A stretch of 43,793 bases of DNA from an uncultured Christensenellaceae bacterium (GTDB lineage Bacteria > Bacillota > Clostridia > Christensenellales > Borkfalkiaceae): NCBI GenBank assembly GCA_910587625.1, contig CAJUMW010000004.1, positions 1 through 43,793 of the forward strand, written 5' to 3'. A program made the translations under genes and the position numbers. Positions 15,449 through 23,056 of this stretch are shown here, in pieces; the stretch's first letter is position 1, and each line of letters opens with the position of its first letter. Under the pieces are notes generated by a model. The model did no database searches. It worked only from the letters and a program-made list of their open reading frames with translations, and was not told where the DNA came from.

Positions 15449-15619
15449 ATGATCAGTGAAGAGCGATTAGTTGGTTCCATCTTAATAAGTATTGAAAATG
15501 GTATTCAACTACAGCCTATGATATTATTAAAAAGCTTAGATGGGGAAGAATATTTAGTAACCATTTCTAATGACCACCACTTTATTATTTCAAAAAATAT
15601 TTCTGAAACAATTGAGTAA
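15449..15619 (+). CDS. 56-residue protein at the end of the ATPase operon
   Basis: The ATG follows the stop of the TOPRIM-like gene after one base, and AAGGAG lies 24-19 nt upstream inside that gene, so translation is probably coupled. The product starts MISEERLVGSI and is beta-prone with a final FIISKNISETIE; there is no signal peptide, helix-turn-helix or cysteine. The tight packing and the shared AT-rich composition argue for a genuine fourth gene. It could be an inhibitor, a sensor or a structural subunit; the sequence alone does not tell. Confidence 0.55.
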   Translation: MISEERLVGSILISIENGIQLQPMILLKSLDGEEYLVTISNDHHFIISKNISETIE

Positions 15620-15719
15620 GAAAGATATTGTTTAGTTATATGGCAGCACAGGCGAATATCCGCAATCCGAGGGCGACCAAATAATGGTCGATTAAAATTC
15701 AAATACAATATATAGTGGT
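15620..15719 (+). other. Intergenic stretch with a short coding remnant
   Basis: After a TAG at 15633-15635, the frame 15636-15695 reads LYGSTGEYPQSEGDQIMVD and a stop. It has no start and looks like the last 19 codons of a lost gene. A CGACCA/TGGTCG hairpin (15674-15690) overlaps its end. Nothing else is seen before the terminator. Confidence 0.3.
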
Positions 15720-15758
15720 TTTGGACTTGTTTCTTATAGGAACAAGTCCAAATTTTTT
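15720..15758 (+). terminator. Terminator at the end of the ATPase operon
   Basis: A perfect 12-bp stem TTTGGACTTGTT/AACAAGTCCAAA (15720-15731 with 15741-15752) is followed by six Ts. Confidence 0.85.
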
Positions 15759-15876
15759 GCTTAAAATGCCCCGAAAAACGAACCAACAGATAGGACTTGA
15801 ATATAAAAGAGCGGTTTAGAATTGTTTTAAATTGGTAGCGGAAAGTGGTATAATTTGAAATTGGAGAGTAAAACAA

Positions 15877-15939
15877 ATGAAAAATTATATCTTAAAAATA
15901 TCACTTGACGATTCGGATTTATGGCGTAGAGTAAGTTAA
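15877..15939 (+). pseudogene. Start of a pRiA4b ORF-3-like gene, interrupted
   Basis: A TATAAT-like box (near 15850) and a GGAG ribosome site lead to an ATG whose frame reads MKNYILKISLDDSDLWRRVS and then stops. The K-I-x-L-x-x-x-x-x-x-WRRV opening is that of the plasmid pRiA4b ORF-3 family. No continuation of the family is found in any frame downstream, so only the promoter and first 20 codons survive. The flank up to 16021 contains no credible gene. Confidence 0.45.
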
Positions 15940-16021
15940 ACGTTATATTTAAATATGATAACGTTTATTCTTTGGTAAAAAAAACAATGTTAATCAAGCT
16001 GAAACAATAGATTAATTCGGT

Positions 16022-16366
16022 TTGCGTGAGTTTGCTTATAAAGCGGGAAATCTTTTGCTGAATCCTCAAAATCAAATTTGTAAAGATCTTTTAAGTAATT
16101 CTTTAAATAATTCTTTACAGCTTTTTGACTGTACCCAAATGGGAAATAAAATTCTTGAAAAATATAAATTCGGCGTAACTTTCGTTGACGCCGAATGGAT
16201 AGGAGATTACAATTTAACTTTGGGTAGCAATTTCTCTGCAAAGAGCCAGCATGATGATGACGGTATAGAGGAAATTTACGAATGTATGTCAAGCGAGATA
16301 ACTTATGATACCAGATTCAAGCAAAAACTTAAGGGCAGAGAAGTTGTAGAGATTGCTTCAAATTGA
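16022..16366 (+). pseudogene. Unassigned gene fragment, 3' part only
   Basis: An open frame of about 115 codons follows a TAA near 16011; the only start is a TTG at 16022 without a ribosome site. The product reads LREFAYKAGNLLLNPQNQIC, and later KYKFGVTFVDAEWIGDYNLT. I do not recognise the family. It could be a real gene, but the missing start and its place in a run of gene remnants make a truncated gene more likely. Its last 9 nt overlap the convergent lipoprotein gene. Confidence 0.4.
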
Positions 16367-17104
16367 AGCGGTAATATCTACAATAACATATGGCATAAGG
16401 CCGCTGTCTGGTAAAGGAAAGCCTATAAGATAAGTTGTTACTGCATTAAATATCTTTAAAGATAGGGAATAAGTTTCATTTTTGACTAAAATTTTATCAG
16501 AGTAACTAAGAATACTAGAGCGACCATCTGATTCAATTGCTTTAACTCTGATGTATTCACTAATTTTTGAACCGATCATATTCAAATTTGTAATTTCAAT
16601 ATGATTTTTATCTTTAAATGTCAAACTAAAATAATCAATGCCTTGATATGTGTATTTAAAAGTTTCACCTACTTTGTATATCTTTGGTTGAGTAGAAGTA
16701 GCACTTTGCAAACTTTCAATAAGTTTCTTTTGCGCTTCAATCTGCTGTTGCAGTTTATCAATTTCGGCAAGATTATTCTCGTTGTTGGTTTTAAGATTTT
16801 CAAGCTGCTGTTCAAGTTTAGCTATCTCAGCCAAGTTGCTGCCGTTTTGAGTTTTAAGAGTTTCAATTTGCTGTTGTAACTTTTCTATCTCTTCGGTGTA
16901 ATCCGTGCCGCCGGGTGTAATATTGGAAATCTGGTCTTTTAAAGAACTATTTTCGTTTTTTAAATTATCTATTTCTTGTTGCAGCTTAGCAAAATCTTCG
17001 GAATAATCTTTGCCCTCATTGCACGCAGTCATTGAAAAAACCGAAACAGTGCAGCAAGTTGCAAGTATTGTGGCAGGTAAAATTCTTTTAAAAAACTTAT
17101 TCAT
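16358..17104 (-). CDS. Coiled-coil lipoprotein
   Basis: A 248-residue protein. The N terminus is a lipoprotein signal (KKF-like charges, hydrophobic core, lipobox SMTAC with Cys28), so it should be anchored on the outer face of the membrane. Residues 35-136 are a long coiled coil with three near-identical 21-residue repeats, each containing EIxKLxQQ(I/L)E. Residues 141-248 form a beta-rich globular end (KVGETFKYTYQG, YIRVKAIESDGRSS). The start at 17104 was chosen because GAGG lies 7 nt upstream; a TTG four codons earlier is too close to that site. The function is unknown; similar N-terminal coiled-coil lipoproteins are common in Clostridia. Confidence 0.75.
   Translation of the reverse strand: MNKFFKRILPATILATCCTVSVFSMTACNEGKDYSEDFAKLQQEIDNLKNENSSLKDQISNITPGGTDYTEEIEKLQQQIETLKTQNGSNLAEIAKLEQQLENLKTNNENNLAEIDKLQQQIEAQKKLIESLQSATSTQPKIYKVGETFKYTYQGIDYFSLTFKDKNHIEITNLNMIGSKISEYIRVKAIESDGRSSILSYSDKILVKNETYSLSLKIFNAVTTYLIGFPLPDSGLMPYVIVDITASI
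16703..16891 (-). repeat. Three 63-nt tandem repeats in the coiled-coil gene
   Basis: Residues 72-92, 93-113 and 114-134 of the lipoprotein are successive 21-residue units (three heptads each) with EI(E/A/D)KL(Q/E)QQ(I/L)E. The first two also share a (N/S)NLA ending. The regular unit length suggests growth of the coil by tandem duplication. Confidence 0.7.
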
Positions 17105-17201
17105 AACAAACCTCAATCAATTATTTGATTGACTATATTTTATTCTAATTTCATTCAAAAGTCAACAATAATAGTAATTACAGGGTTGAAATCATCGTAT
17201 A

Positions 17202-17442
17202 GGTCGTTTGTTTGTTATCCGCGTTGCCGGCAACGTGATAGACAACCATCAAATGGGCAGTATAGAATATGCGGTGGAGCATCTCGGCTGTAAATTGGTT
17301 GTCGTGCTCGGACAGTATATTAAACGTCAAACAAAGCGTTTGCAAGATACGGCAAAGTATTGTCGAGGTTGACGGCTTGCGCGTTGAAGGCGCGCTATAT
17401 CATACCGACAGCGGCAAAGTTGAGTTTGATTTGAATATATAA
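17202..17442 (+). pseudogene. Beta-carbonic anhydrase remnant
   Basis: The frame from 17202 reads RLFVIRVAGNVIDNH, QMGSIEYAVEHLGCK and LVVVLG, which is the classical beta-carbonic anhydrase core. The zinc-binding H-S-x-CGA segment that should follow is gone; the frame runs into unrelated codons and a stop near 17384. A second piece near 17369-17442 reads IVEVDGLRVEGALYHTDSGK and matches the usual C-terminal end of the family (V-x-G-A-x-Y-x-x-x-x-G-x-V). So the 5' third, the zinc site and the C-terminal helices have been deleted. The bicarbonate-forming function must be absent here or supplied elsewhere. Confidence 0.8.
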
Positions 17443-17445
17443 AAT

Positions 17446-17477
17446 AAAAAGAACTTCGTAGCAGTGAAGTTCTTTTT
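17446..17477. terminator. Bidirectional terminator
   Basis: A 12-bp stem AAAAAGAACTTC/GAAGTTCTTTTT (17446-17457 with 17466-17477) has A and T runs on both sides. It lies between the carbonic anhydrase remnant (plus) and the lipoprotein gene ending at 17487 (minus), and can serve both. Confidence 0.85.
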
Positions 17478-17486
17478 GTATTTATT

Positions 17487-17903
17487 TTAAACAGCCTCGA
17501 ATTTCATAATAAGCGGTATTGTTAAAATGTTTTTATAAATAGTAAAGCGACCCTTTTCGATAGTTGTCTTTTCCTTGAAAGTCATGCCGAAAATGCCTAT
17601 TTCCCCCGAAAACTCGCGTGTTTCCGGGTTGACGCTGTACGCGCCTTTAAACGCCTTTTTTTCTCCCTTTTTGGGTTTGAAGCTAACTTCGAGCTCGTCC
17701 TTGTCTAAAAGCGTAATTTTAATGAAGTCGTATTTCTCCAATAAATTTTGGTTGCCGAGCCTTGCTTCAACGCATTCATAGGTTGTTATATAGGGTTTAG
17801 TCAGCGACTTAACCGAGCCTTTTGCGATTTCGGGGTCGCAAGCGCATAAAAACGTCAAAACCAAAACGCACAAAAGTAAGAGTAACGATATTTTCCTTTT
17901 CAT
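17487..17903 (-). CDS. Small lipoprotein of unknown function
   Basis: A 138-residue protein with a lipoprotein signal: MKRK, a Leu-rich core and LCAC with the modified cysteine at C22. The mature part (about 115 residues) is beta-rich with repeated charged strands (LLDKDELEVSF, GAYSVNPETREFSGE, TTIEKGRFTIYKN), the layout of a small lipocalin-like or beta-sandwich domain. No family is recognised. It stands alone between two terminators. Confidence 0.7.
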   Translation of the reverse strand: MKRKISLLLLLCVLVLTFLCACDPEIAKGSVKSLTKPYITTYECVEARLGNQNLLEKYDFIKITLLDKDELEVSFKPKKGEKKAFKGAYSVNPETREFSGEIGIFGMTFKEKTTIEKGRFTIYKNILTIPLIMKFEAV

Positions 17904-17944
17904 ACAAACAGAGTATGTCCGTATTTTTAAAATTCATACAAAAA

Positions 17945-17977
17945 AATCCCTCTCACCGCAGGGTAAGAGGGGGGATT
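17945..17977 (-). terminator. Terminator of fba
   Basis: On the minus strand, AATCCCCCCTCT pairs with AGAGGGATT around a GC-rich loop and is followed by a run of Ts (seen as As at 17939-17946). It lies 10 nt after the fba stop codon. Confidence 0.75.
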
Positions 17978-17986
17978 AAAAATATA

Positions 17987-18853
17987 TTACGCTTTGCCGA
18001 TACTTCCGAAAATTTCCATTTTCTCTTTTACGGTATCTCTTATAGCCTGGCAACCGGGGGCAAGCAACTTTCTGGGGTCAAAGCCTTTGCCGACCAAGTC
18101 TTTGCCTTCTTCGATATACTTTCTCGTAGCTTCCTGGAAGGAGAGCTGGCACTCTGTATTGACGTTGATTTTAGCAACGCCGAGCGAAATTGCCTTTTTA
18201 ATCATATCTGTGGGGATACCCGTACCGCCGTGAAGCACAAGGGGCATTTCTCCGACCTTTTCGTTAACTGCGGCAAGCGTTTCAAAGCTTAGACCTGCCC
18301 AATCCGCAGGGTATTTACCGTGAATATTGCCTATACCCGCGGCAAGCATAGTGACGCCCAAATCCGCAATTTTTTTGCACTCTTCGGGGTCTGCGCACTC
18401 ACCCTTGCCTACAACGCCGTCCTCTTCGCCGCCGATAGCGCCGACTTCGGCTTCGAGGCTAAGTCCCTTTTTGTTGCAAACTTCTACAAGTTCTTTTGTC
18501 TTTGCTATATTTTCCTCGATGGGGAAGTGCGAGCCGTCGAACATAATTGAAGAGAAACCTGCCTCTATACATTTATAGCAGCCCTCGTAGGTGCCGTGGT
18601 CGAGATGAAGCGCAACGGGAACCGTAATTTTAAGCTCGTCTATCATAGCCGAAACCATAGCCGCAACCGTCTTAAATCCCGTCATATATTTGCCGGCGCC
18701 CTCTGAAACACCCAAAATAACGGGGGAATTCAGTTCTTGCGCCGTAAGTAAAATGGATTTTGTCCATTCAAGGTTATTGATATTGAACTGACCAACCGCA
18801 TATTTACCTGCTCTTGCTTTTTCAAGCATGTCTTTTGCCGAAACTAATGCCAT
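17987..18853 (-). CDS. fba: Class II fructose-bisphosphate aldolase
   Basis: Zinc enzyme that splits fructose 1,6-bisphosphate to glyceraldehyde 3-phosphate and dihydroxyacetone phosphate. The 288-residue protein has LHLDHG (H83, catalytic D85, zinc ligand H86), the acidic segment EAEVGAIGGEEDG, and the later zinc histidines in GIGNIHGKYP and VLHGGTGIP, then INVNTE for phosphate and substrate. The ATG at 18853 is preceded by GGAGG; an in-frame TTG four codons upstream overlaps that ribosome site and was not used. It is divergent from gap, so two consecutive glycolytic enzymes are transcribed from one control region. Confidence 0.96.
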   Translation of the reverse strand: MALVSAKDMLEKARAGKYAVGQFNINNLEWTKSILLTAQELNSPVILGVSEGAGKYMTGFKTVAAMVSAMIDELKITVPVALHLDHGTYEGCYKCIEAGFSSIMFDGSHFPIEENIAKTKELVEVCNKKGLSLEAEVGAIGGEEDGVVGKGECADPEECKKIADLGVTMLAAGIGNIHGKYPADWAGLSFETLAAVNEKVGEMPLVLHGGTGIPTDMIKKAISLGVAKINVNTECQLSFQEATRKYIEEGKDLVGKGFDPRKLLAPGCQAIRDTVKEKMEIFGSIGKA

Positions 18854-18886
18854 AAAAACCTCCAAATAGTTTTATTACCATATATA

Positions 18887-18915
18887 AGTATAAATGATAA
18901 TACGGTAAATTTCAA
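18887..18915 (-). promoter_or_regulatory. Promoter of fba
   Basis: On the minus strand, TTGAAA (18915-18910), 17-nt spacer, TATACT (18892-18887), about 34 nt before the fba ATG. Confidence 0.65.
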
Positions 18916-18945
18916 GTCAATTTTAAAAATTTTTTTAAAAAAGTA

Positions 18946-19044
18946 TTGCGTTTATGCAATTAATGGGTTATAATACTAAGGATGGGTTTTGACAAATCCG
19001 TATATTTAAAAATTGTTGACTTAAACAAAGTTATTTGATATAAT
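18946..19044 (+). promoter_or_regulatory. Two tandem promoters of gap
   Basis: Distal: TTGCGT (18946-18951), 17-nt spacer, TATAAT (18969-18974). Proximal: TTGACT (19016-19021), 17-nt spacer, TATAAT (19039-19044). The ribosome site CGGAGGA starts near 19076. Two strong promoters fit the high expression expected of gap. Confidence 0.75.
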
Positions 19045-19093
19045 AATTTTGCTTTAAAAAAATATAAATAAAAATTCGGAGGAATTTAATTTT

Positions 19094-20110
19094 ATGGCAA
19101 ATGTAAAAGTTGCAATCAACGGATTCGGACGTATCGGCCGTCTTGCTTTCAGACAGATGTTTGATGCAGAGGGCTATGAAATCGTAGCTATCAACGATTT
19201 GACAAGCCCCAAGATGCTTGCTCATCTTTTGAAGTACGACTCGGCTCAGGGCAAGTATAAGTATGCCGATTCTGTTGTGGCAGGTGAAGATTGCATAACC
19301 GTAAACGGTAAAACAATCAAAATTTACGCAGAGAAAGACGCTGCAAACCTTCCTTGGAAGCAGCACGACGTTGACGTCGTATTAGAGTGCACGGGCTTCT
19401 ATTGCTCAAAAGAGAAGTCGTCCGCTCACATCAATGCCGGCGCAAAGAAAGTCGTTATTTCCGCACCTGCAGGCAATGACTTACCTACGGTCGTTTACAG
19501 CGTAAACGAAAAGACTCTTAAAGCAAGCGATACCGTTATATCGGCTGCAAGCTGCACCACGAACTGCCTTGCGCCTATGGCTGATACTCTCAACAAGCTC
19601 TGCAAAATCAAGAAGGGCTATATGACGACTATTCACGCATATACCGGCGACCAGATGGTTCTTGACGGCCCCCACAGAAAGGGCGATTTGAGAAGAGCAA
19701 GAGCTGCGGCATGCAATATCGTTCCCAACTCGACGGGCGCTGCTAAGGCTATCGGTCTTGTTATTCCCGAACTCAACGGCGTTCTCGACGGTTGCGCACA
19801 GCGCGTTCCCGTTCCCACCGGTTCTCTTACCCAGCTTATCGCAGTTTGCGAGGGAGAAGTGGACGCTAAGGCTGTAAACGAAGCTATGAAAGCCGCTGCA
19901 TCTTCTTCATACGGCTATACCGAAGAAGAAATCGTTTCTTCCGATATCATCGGTATGTCCTACGGTTCGCTCTTCGACGCTACTCAGACGAAGTGCATGC
20001 CTCTCGGCGACGGCACGACCCTTGTAAAGGTTGTTTCCTGGTACGATAACGAAAATTCTTACACGTCGCAGATGGTAAGAACAATTAAGTACTTCGCTGA
20101 ATTGAAGTAA
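19094..20110 (+). CDS. gap: Glyceraldehyde-3-phosphate dehydrogenase, type I
   Basis: Oxidative phosphorylation of glyceraldehyde 3-phosphate to 1,3-bisphosphoglycerate with NAD. The 338-residue protein has the NAD-binding opening INGFGRIGRLAFR, the catalytic SAASCTTNCLAP (C154) and the WYDNENSYTSQMV end. INDLTSPKMLAHLLKYDSAQ after the second strand, with Asp at the cofactor position, fits NAD rather than NADP preference. Codon use is biased, as in ppdK. It has its own promoters and terminator, so it is monocistronic; pgk and tpi are not adjacent here, unlike many Firmicutes. Confidence 0.97.
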   Translation: MANVKVAINGFGRIGRLAFRQMFDAEGYEIVAINDLTSPKMLAHLLKYDSAQGKYKYADSVVAGEDCITVNGKTIKIYAEKDAANLPWKQHDVDVVLECTGFYCSKEKSSAHINAGAKKVVISAPAGNDLPTVVYSVNEKTLKASDTVISAASCTTNCLAPMADTLNKLCKIKKGYMTTIHAYTGDQMVLDGPHRKGDLRRARAAACNIVPNSTGAAKAIGLVIPELNGVLDGCAQRVPVPTGSLTQLIAVCEGEVDAKAVNEAMKAAASSSYGYTEEEIVSSDIIGMSYGSLFDATQTKCMPLGDGTTLVKVVSWYDNENSYTSQMVRTIKYFAELK

Positions 20111-20125
20111 TTTAAATAAAATTTA

Positions 20126-20153
20126 AAAGCTCGGCATAGCCGAGCTTTTTTTT
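20126..20153 (+). terminator. Terminator of gap
   Basis: A 10-bp stem AAAGCTCGGC/GCCGAGCTTT with an ATA loop, followed by five further Ts. Confidence 0.9.
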
Positions 20154-20172
20154 ATAGAAAAATTCAAATAAA

Positions 20173-21273
20173 TCAAACGTTAAAGCGGAAAAGCACTACG
20201 TCCCCGTCTTTAATGACGTATTCCTTGCCTTCCGAACGCACCTTGCCCTTTTCGCGTGCGCCGTTATAACCGCCGCACTCCAAGAGAGTCTGCCATTCAA
20301 CTACTTCGGCGCGGATAAAGCCCTTTTCGAAATCGGTGTGGATTTTTCCTGCCGCTTGCGGCGCTTTGGTTCCGTTTACGATAGTCCAGGCGCGAGTTTC
20401 CTTTTCACCTGCGGTAAGGTAGGAAATAAGCCCCAAAAGCGCATAACTTTTTTTAATCAGTCTGTTAAGTCCGCTTTCTTCAAGCCCCAGCTCCTGCAAA
20501 AACATTGCGCTTTCTTCGGGCTCCATAACCGAAAGTTCCTCTTCGGTCTTGGCGCAAATTACCAATACCTCGCTGCCCTCGGCTTTGGCATATTGCTTGA
20601 CCTTTTTCACAAGCTCGATCTCGTCGTCCTGCTTGCCCATATCGAACTCGGAAATATTAGCCGCATAAATTACGGGCTTGTCCGTCAGTAAAAACAGGTT
20701 TTCCATAATCGGCTTTTCGTCGTCGGAGAGGGGGAACAGTCGGGCGGGCTTTTCCTCGCTCAAAAACTTTTCCAATCTCTCCAAAAAAGCAAATTCGGCG
20801 GCTGCTTCCTTGTTAGAGCCGCCCCTTGCAACGTTTCTAATCCTGTCTTGGCGCTTGTTTACCGCCTCGATATCTGCGAGAATAAGCTCCAAAGTAATTG
20901 TCTGAATATCCGAAATGGGGTCTATTTTATTGTTGACGTGGGTAATATTTTCATCCTCGAAACAGCGCACAACGTGAACTATCGCGTCGCATTCTCTGAC
21001 ATGCGAAAGAAATTTATTTCCCAAACCTTCCCCTCGTGAGGCGCCCTTTACAAGTCCGGCTATATCTACAAACTCGACAATGGCGGGGGTAATTTTTTTG
21101 CTTGCGTAAAGGTTTGCAAGCTTGTCGAGTCGTTCGTCGGGAACGGCTACCACGCCTACGTTGGGTTCTATGGTGCAAAATGGATAGTTTGCGGCTTCCG
21201 CGCCTGCGTGTGTTATTGCGTTAAACAGCGTTGACTTACCAACGTTTGGCAGTCCTACGACACCTAATTTCAT
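20173..21273 (-). CDS. ychF: Ribosome-associated ATPase YchF/OLA1 family
   Basis: A 366-residue member of the Obg-related group, the usual length. G1 is GLPNVGKST (7-15), G3 is DIAGLVKGAS, and the nucleotide-specificity motif reads NISE (in AANISEFD) instead of NKxD, the change that gives YchF its preference for ATP. A coiled-coil insertion and the C-terminal TGS domain (ending EGKEYVIKDGDVVLFRFNV) complete the protein. The family binds ribosomes and is tied to stress responses and translation of leaderless messages in some bacteria, which is of interest because the divergent neighbour argS looks leaderless. Confidence 0.95.
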   Translation of the reverse strand: MKLGVVGLPNVGKSTLFNAITHAGAEAANYPFCTIEPNVGVVAVPDERLDKLANLYASKKITPAIVEFVDIAGLVKGASRGEGLGNKFLSHVRECDAIVHVVRCFEDENITHVNNKIDPISDIQTITLELILADIEAVNKRQDRIRNVARGGSNKEAAAEFAFLERLEKFLSEEKPARLFPLSDDEKPIMENLFLLTDKPVIYAANISEFDMGKQDDEIELVKKVKQYAKAEGSEVLVICAKTEEELSVMEPEESAMFLQELGLEESGLNRLIKKSYALLGLISYLTAGEKETRAWTIVNGTKAPQAAGKIHTDFEKGFIRAEVVEWQTLLECGGYNGAREKGKVRSEGKEYVIKDGDVVLFRFNV

Positions 21274-21307
21274 TTTATCGTCCTTAAATATTATTTCAAG
21301 CTTCTAT

Positions 21308-21335
21308 ATTATAATATAATTCTCAAAAAAATCAA
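21308..21335 (-). promoter_or_regulatory. Promoter of ychF
   Basis: On the minus strand, TTGATT (21335-21330), 16-nt spacer, TATAAT (21313-21308). AAGGACG provides the ribosome site before the ATG at 21273. Confidence 0.5.
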
Positions 21336-21353
21336 AACGAATAGGCGGTAAAG

Positions 21354-21382
21354 TTGCCAAATTTTTGGCTGTATGTTAAAAT
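21354..21382 (+). promoter_or_regulatory. Promoter of argS, placing the start site at the ATG
   Basis: TTGCCA (21354-21359), 17-nt spacer, TAAAAT (21377-21382). Only six bases separate the -10 box from the ATG at 21389, and no Shine-Dalgarno sequence is present, so the message would begin at or within a base or two of the start codon. Confidence 0.6.
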
Positions 21383-21388
21383 AAACCT

Positions 21389-23056
21389 ATGGACTATCGC
21401 GAATACATTGTAAATAAACTCAACCTTGAAAATATAACGGCGGCGGACGTCGCTTTGCCTCCCAATTCTCAAATGGGGGATTATGCTTTGCCCTGCTTCA
21501 AACTTGCGAAAGCTTTCCGCAAAAGCCCCGTAGCCATAGCCGAAGAGCTTAAAAACAGCTTTGTCTGCGACGAGGTAATAAGCGAAGTTTCTGCGGTAAA
21601 CGGCTATCTCAACTTTAAAATCAATAAAGCGGGGCTTGTTTCCTCGGTATTAAACAAGGTTTTAAGCGAGGGCGACCGTTACGGCTCTTCCGACGTCGGC
21701 AAGGGTAAAACGGTCTGCGTCGAGTATTCCTCGGTAAACGTGGCTAAACCGTTCCATATCGGGCATCTTTCGACAACGGTTATCGGCGGCGCGCTCTACA
21801 AAATATATAAATTTCTCGGTTATAACGTAGTGGGTATCAACCATCTCGGGGACTATGGTACGCAGTTTGGAAAGCTTATAAGCGCATACAAGCGCTGGGG
21901 CAACCGCGAAGAGGTGGACAAGGGCGGCATACACGCTGTCAACGAGCTGTACGTCAGGTTCAATAGAGAGGCGGACGAGCTTATGGAACAGGAGGCGCGC
22001 AACTATTTCCGCCTCATCGAGAGCGGCGACCGCGAGGCAAACGAACTTTTCGAGTGGTTCAAAAAGCTTACAATAGATTATGTAAATACAATTTACGAAA
22101 AGCTTAATATATCCTTTGACAGCTACGCCGGAGAGCGCTTTTATATCGATAAAATGCAGCCCGTAATCGACGAGCTTAAACAAAAGGGATTATTAAAAGA
22201 GAGCGAGGGCGCGCAGATAGTCGACCTCGAGCCGTACGGCATGCCGCCCTGCCTTGTTTTGCGTTCGGACGGAGCTTCTCTGTACGCCACGCGCGACCTT
22301 GCGGCGGCAATTTACCGCAAAAATACCTATAATTTTTATAAGTGCCTGTATGTCGTTGCCTATCAGCAAAATTTGCATTTTAAGCAGTTTTTTAAGGTTT
22401 TGGAGCTTATGGGCAAGGATTGGGCAAAGGACTTGGTTCACGTTGCTTACGGAATGGTATCGCTCGAAGACGGCGCAATGTCAACCCGAAACGGCCGTGT
22501 GGTTTGGCTGGAGGACGTAATAAACAAGTGCGTTGAAAAGGCTTACGCCGTAATTGACGAAAAAAATTCCGCGCTTGAAAATAAACGTCAAATTGCGGAA
22601 ACCGTCGGGCTTGGCGCGGTAATTTTCGGTGCGCTCTACAACAACAAAATCAAGGACGTAACATTCTCTTACGACAAAGTTTTAAGCTTTGACGGGGAAA
22701 CAAGCGTCTATGTACAATACACTTGCGCGCGTGCGAATTCTGTGCTTGAAAAGAGCGGTAAAAGCTTTGCTTTGCCTGAAAAATACCAGCCTAATGCACA
22801 GGAATACGAGGTAATAAAGCAGCTTTCGACGTTCCCTCAAACAATCAAGGACGCGGCGGAAAAATACGAGCCCTCGCTTATAGCAAGGTACGCCGTTGAC
22901 CTCGCGCAAAAGTACAATAAGTTTTATATCGACTGCAAAATACTCTCGGCGGAGGGGGAAACAAAACATTTCCGTCTTTCACTTACTGAGGCGGTGCACG
23001 TCACGCTTAAAAATGCGCTTTCGTTGCTGGGTATAGGCGCGCCCGAAAAAATGTAA
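21389..23056 (+). CDS. argS: Arginyl-tRNA synthetase
   Basis: Charges tRNA-Arg with arginine; class I synthetase. The 555-residue protein has the N-terminal Add1 domain (DYALPCFKLAKAFRKSP), the HIGH motif in KPFHIGHLSTT (near residue 120), the MSTRNGR motif (in EDGAMSTRNGRVV) in place of KMSKS as is normal for this enzyme, and the anticodon-binding DALR domain at the end (VYVQYTCARANSVL, later KYNKFYIDCKIL). The start was taken at 21389 because the N-terminal domain begins there; it has no ribosome site. The next gene starts on its stop codon (TAATG). Confidence 0.96.
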   Translation: MDYREYIVNKLNLENITAADVALPPNSQMGDYALPCFKLAKAFRKSPVAIAEELKNSFVCDEVISEVSAVNGYLNFKINKAGLVSSVLNKVLSEGDRYGSSDVGKGKTVCVEYSSVNVAKPFHIGHLSTTVIGGALYKIYKFLGYNVVGINHLGDYGTQFGKLISAYKRWGNREEVDKGGIHAVNELYVRFNREADELMEQEARNYFRLIESGDREANELFEWFKKLTIDYVNTIYEKLNISFDSYAGERFYIDKMQPVIDELKQKGLLKESEGAQIVDLEPYGMPPCLVLRSDGASLYATRDLAAAIYRKNTYNFYKCLYVVAYQQNLHFKQFFKVLELMGKDWAKDLVHVAYGMVSLEDGAMSTRNGRVVWLEDVINKCVEKAYAVIDEKNSALENKRQIAETVGLGAVIFGALYNNKIKDVTFSYDKVLSFDGETSVYVQYTCARANSVLEKSGKSFALPEKYQPNAQEYEVIKQLSTFPQTIKDAAEKYEPSLIARYAVDLAQKYNKFYIDCKILSAEGETKHFRLSLTEAVHVTLKNALSLLGIGAPEKM

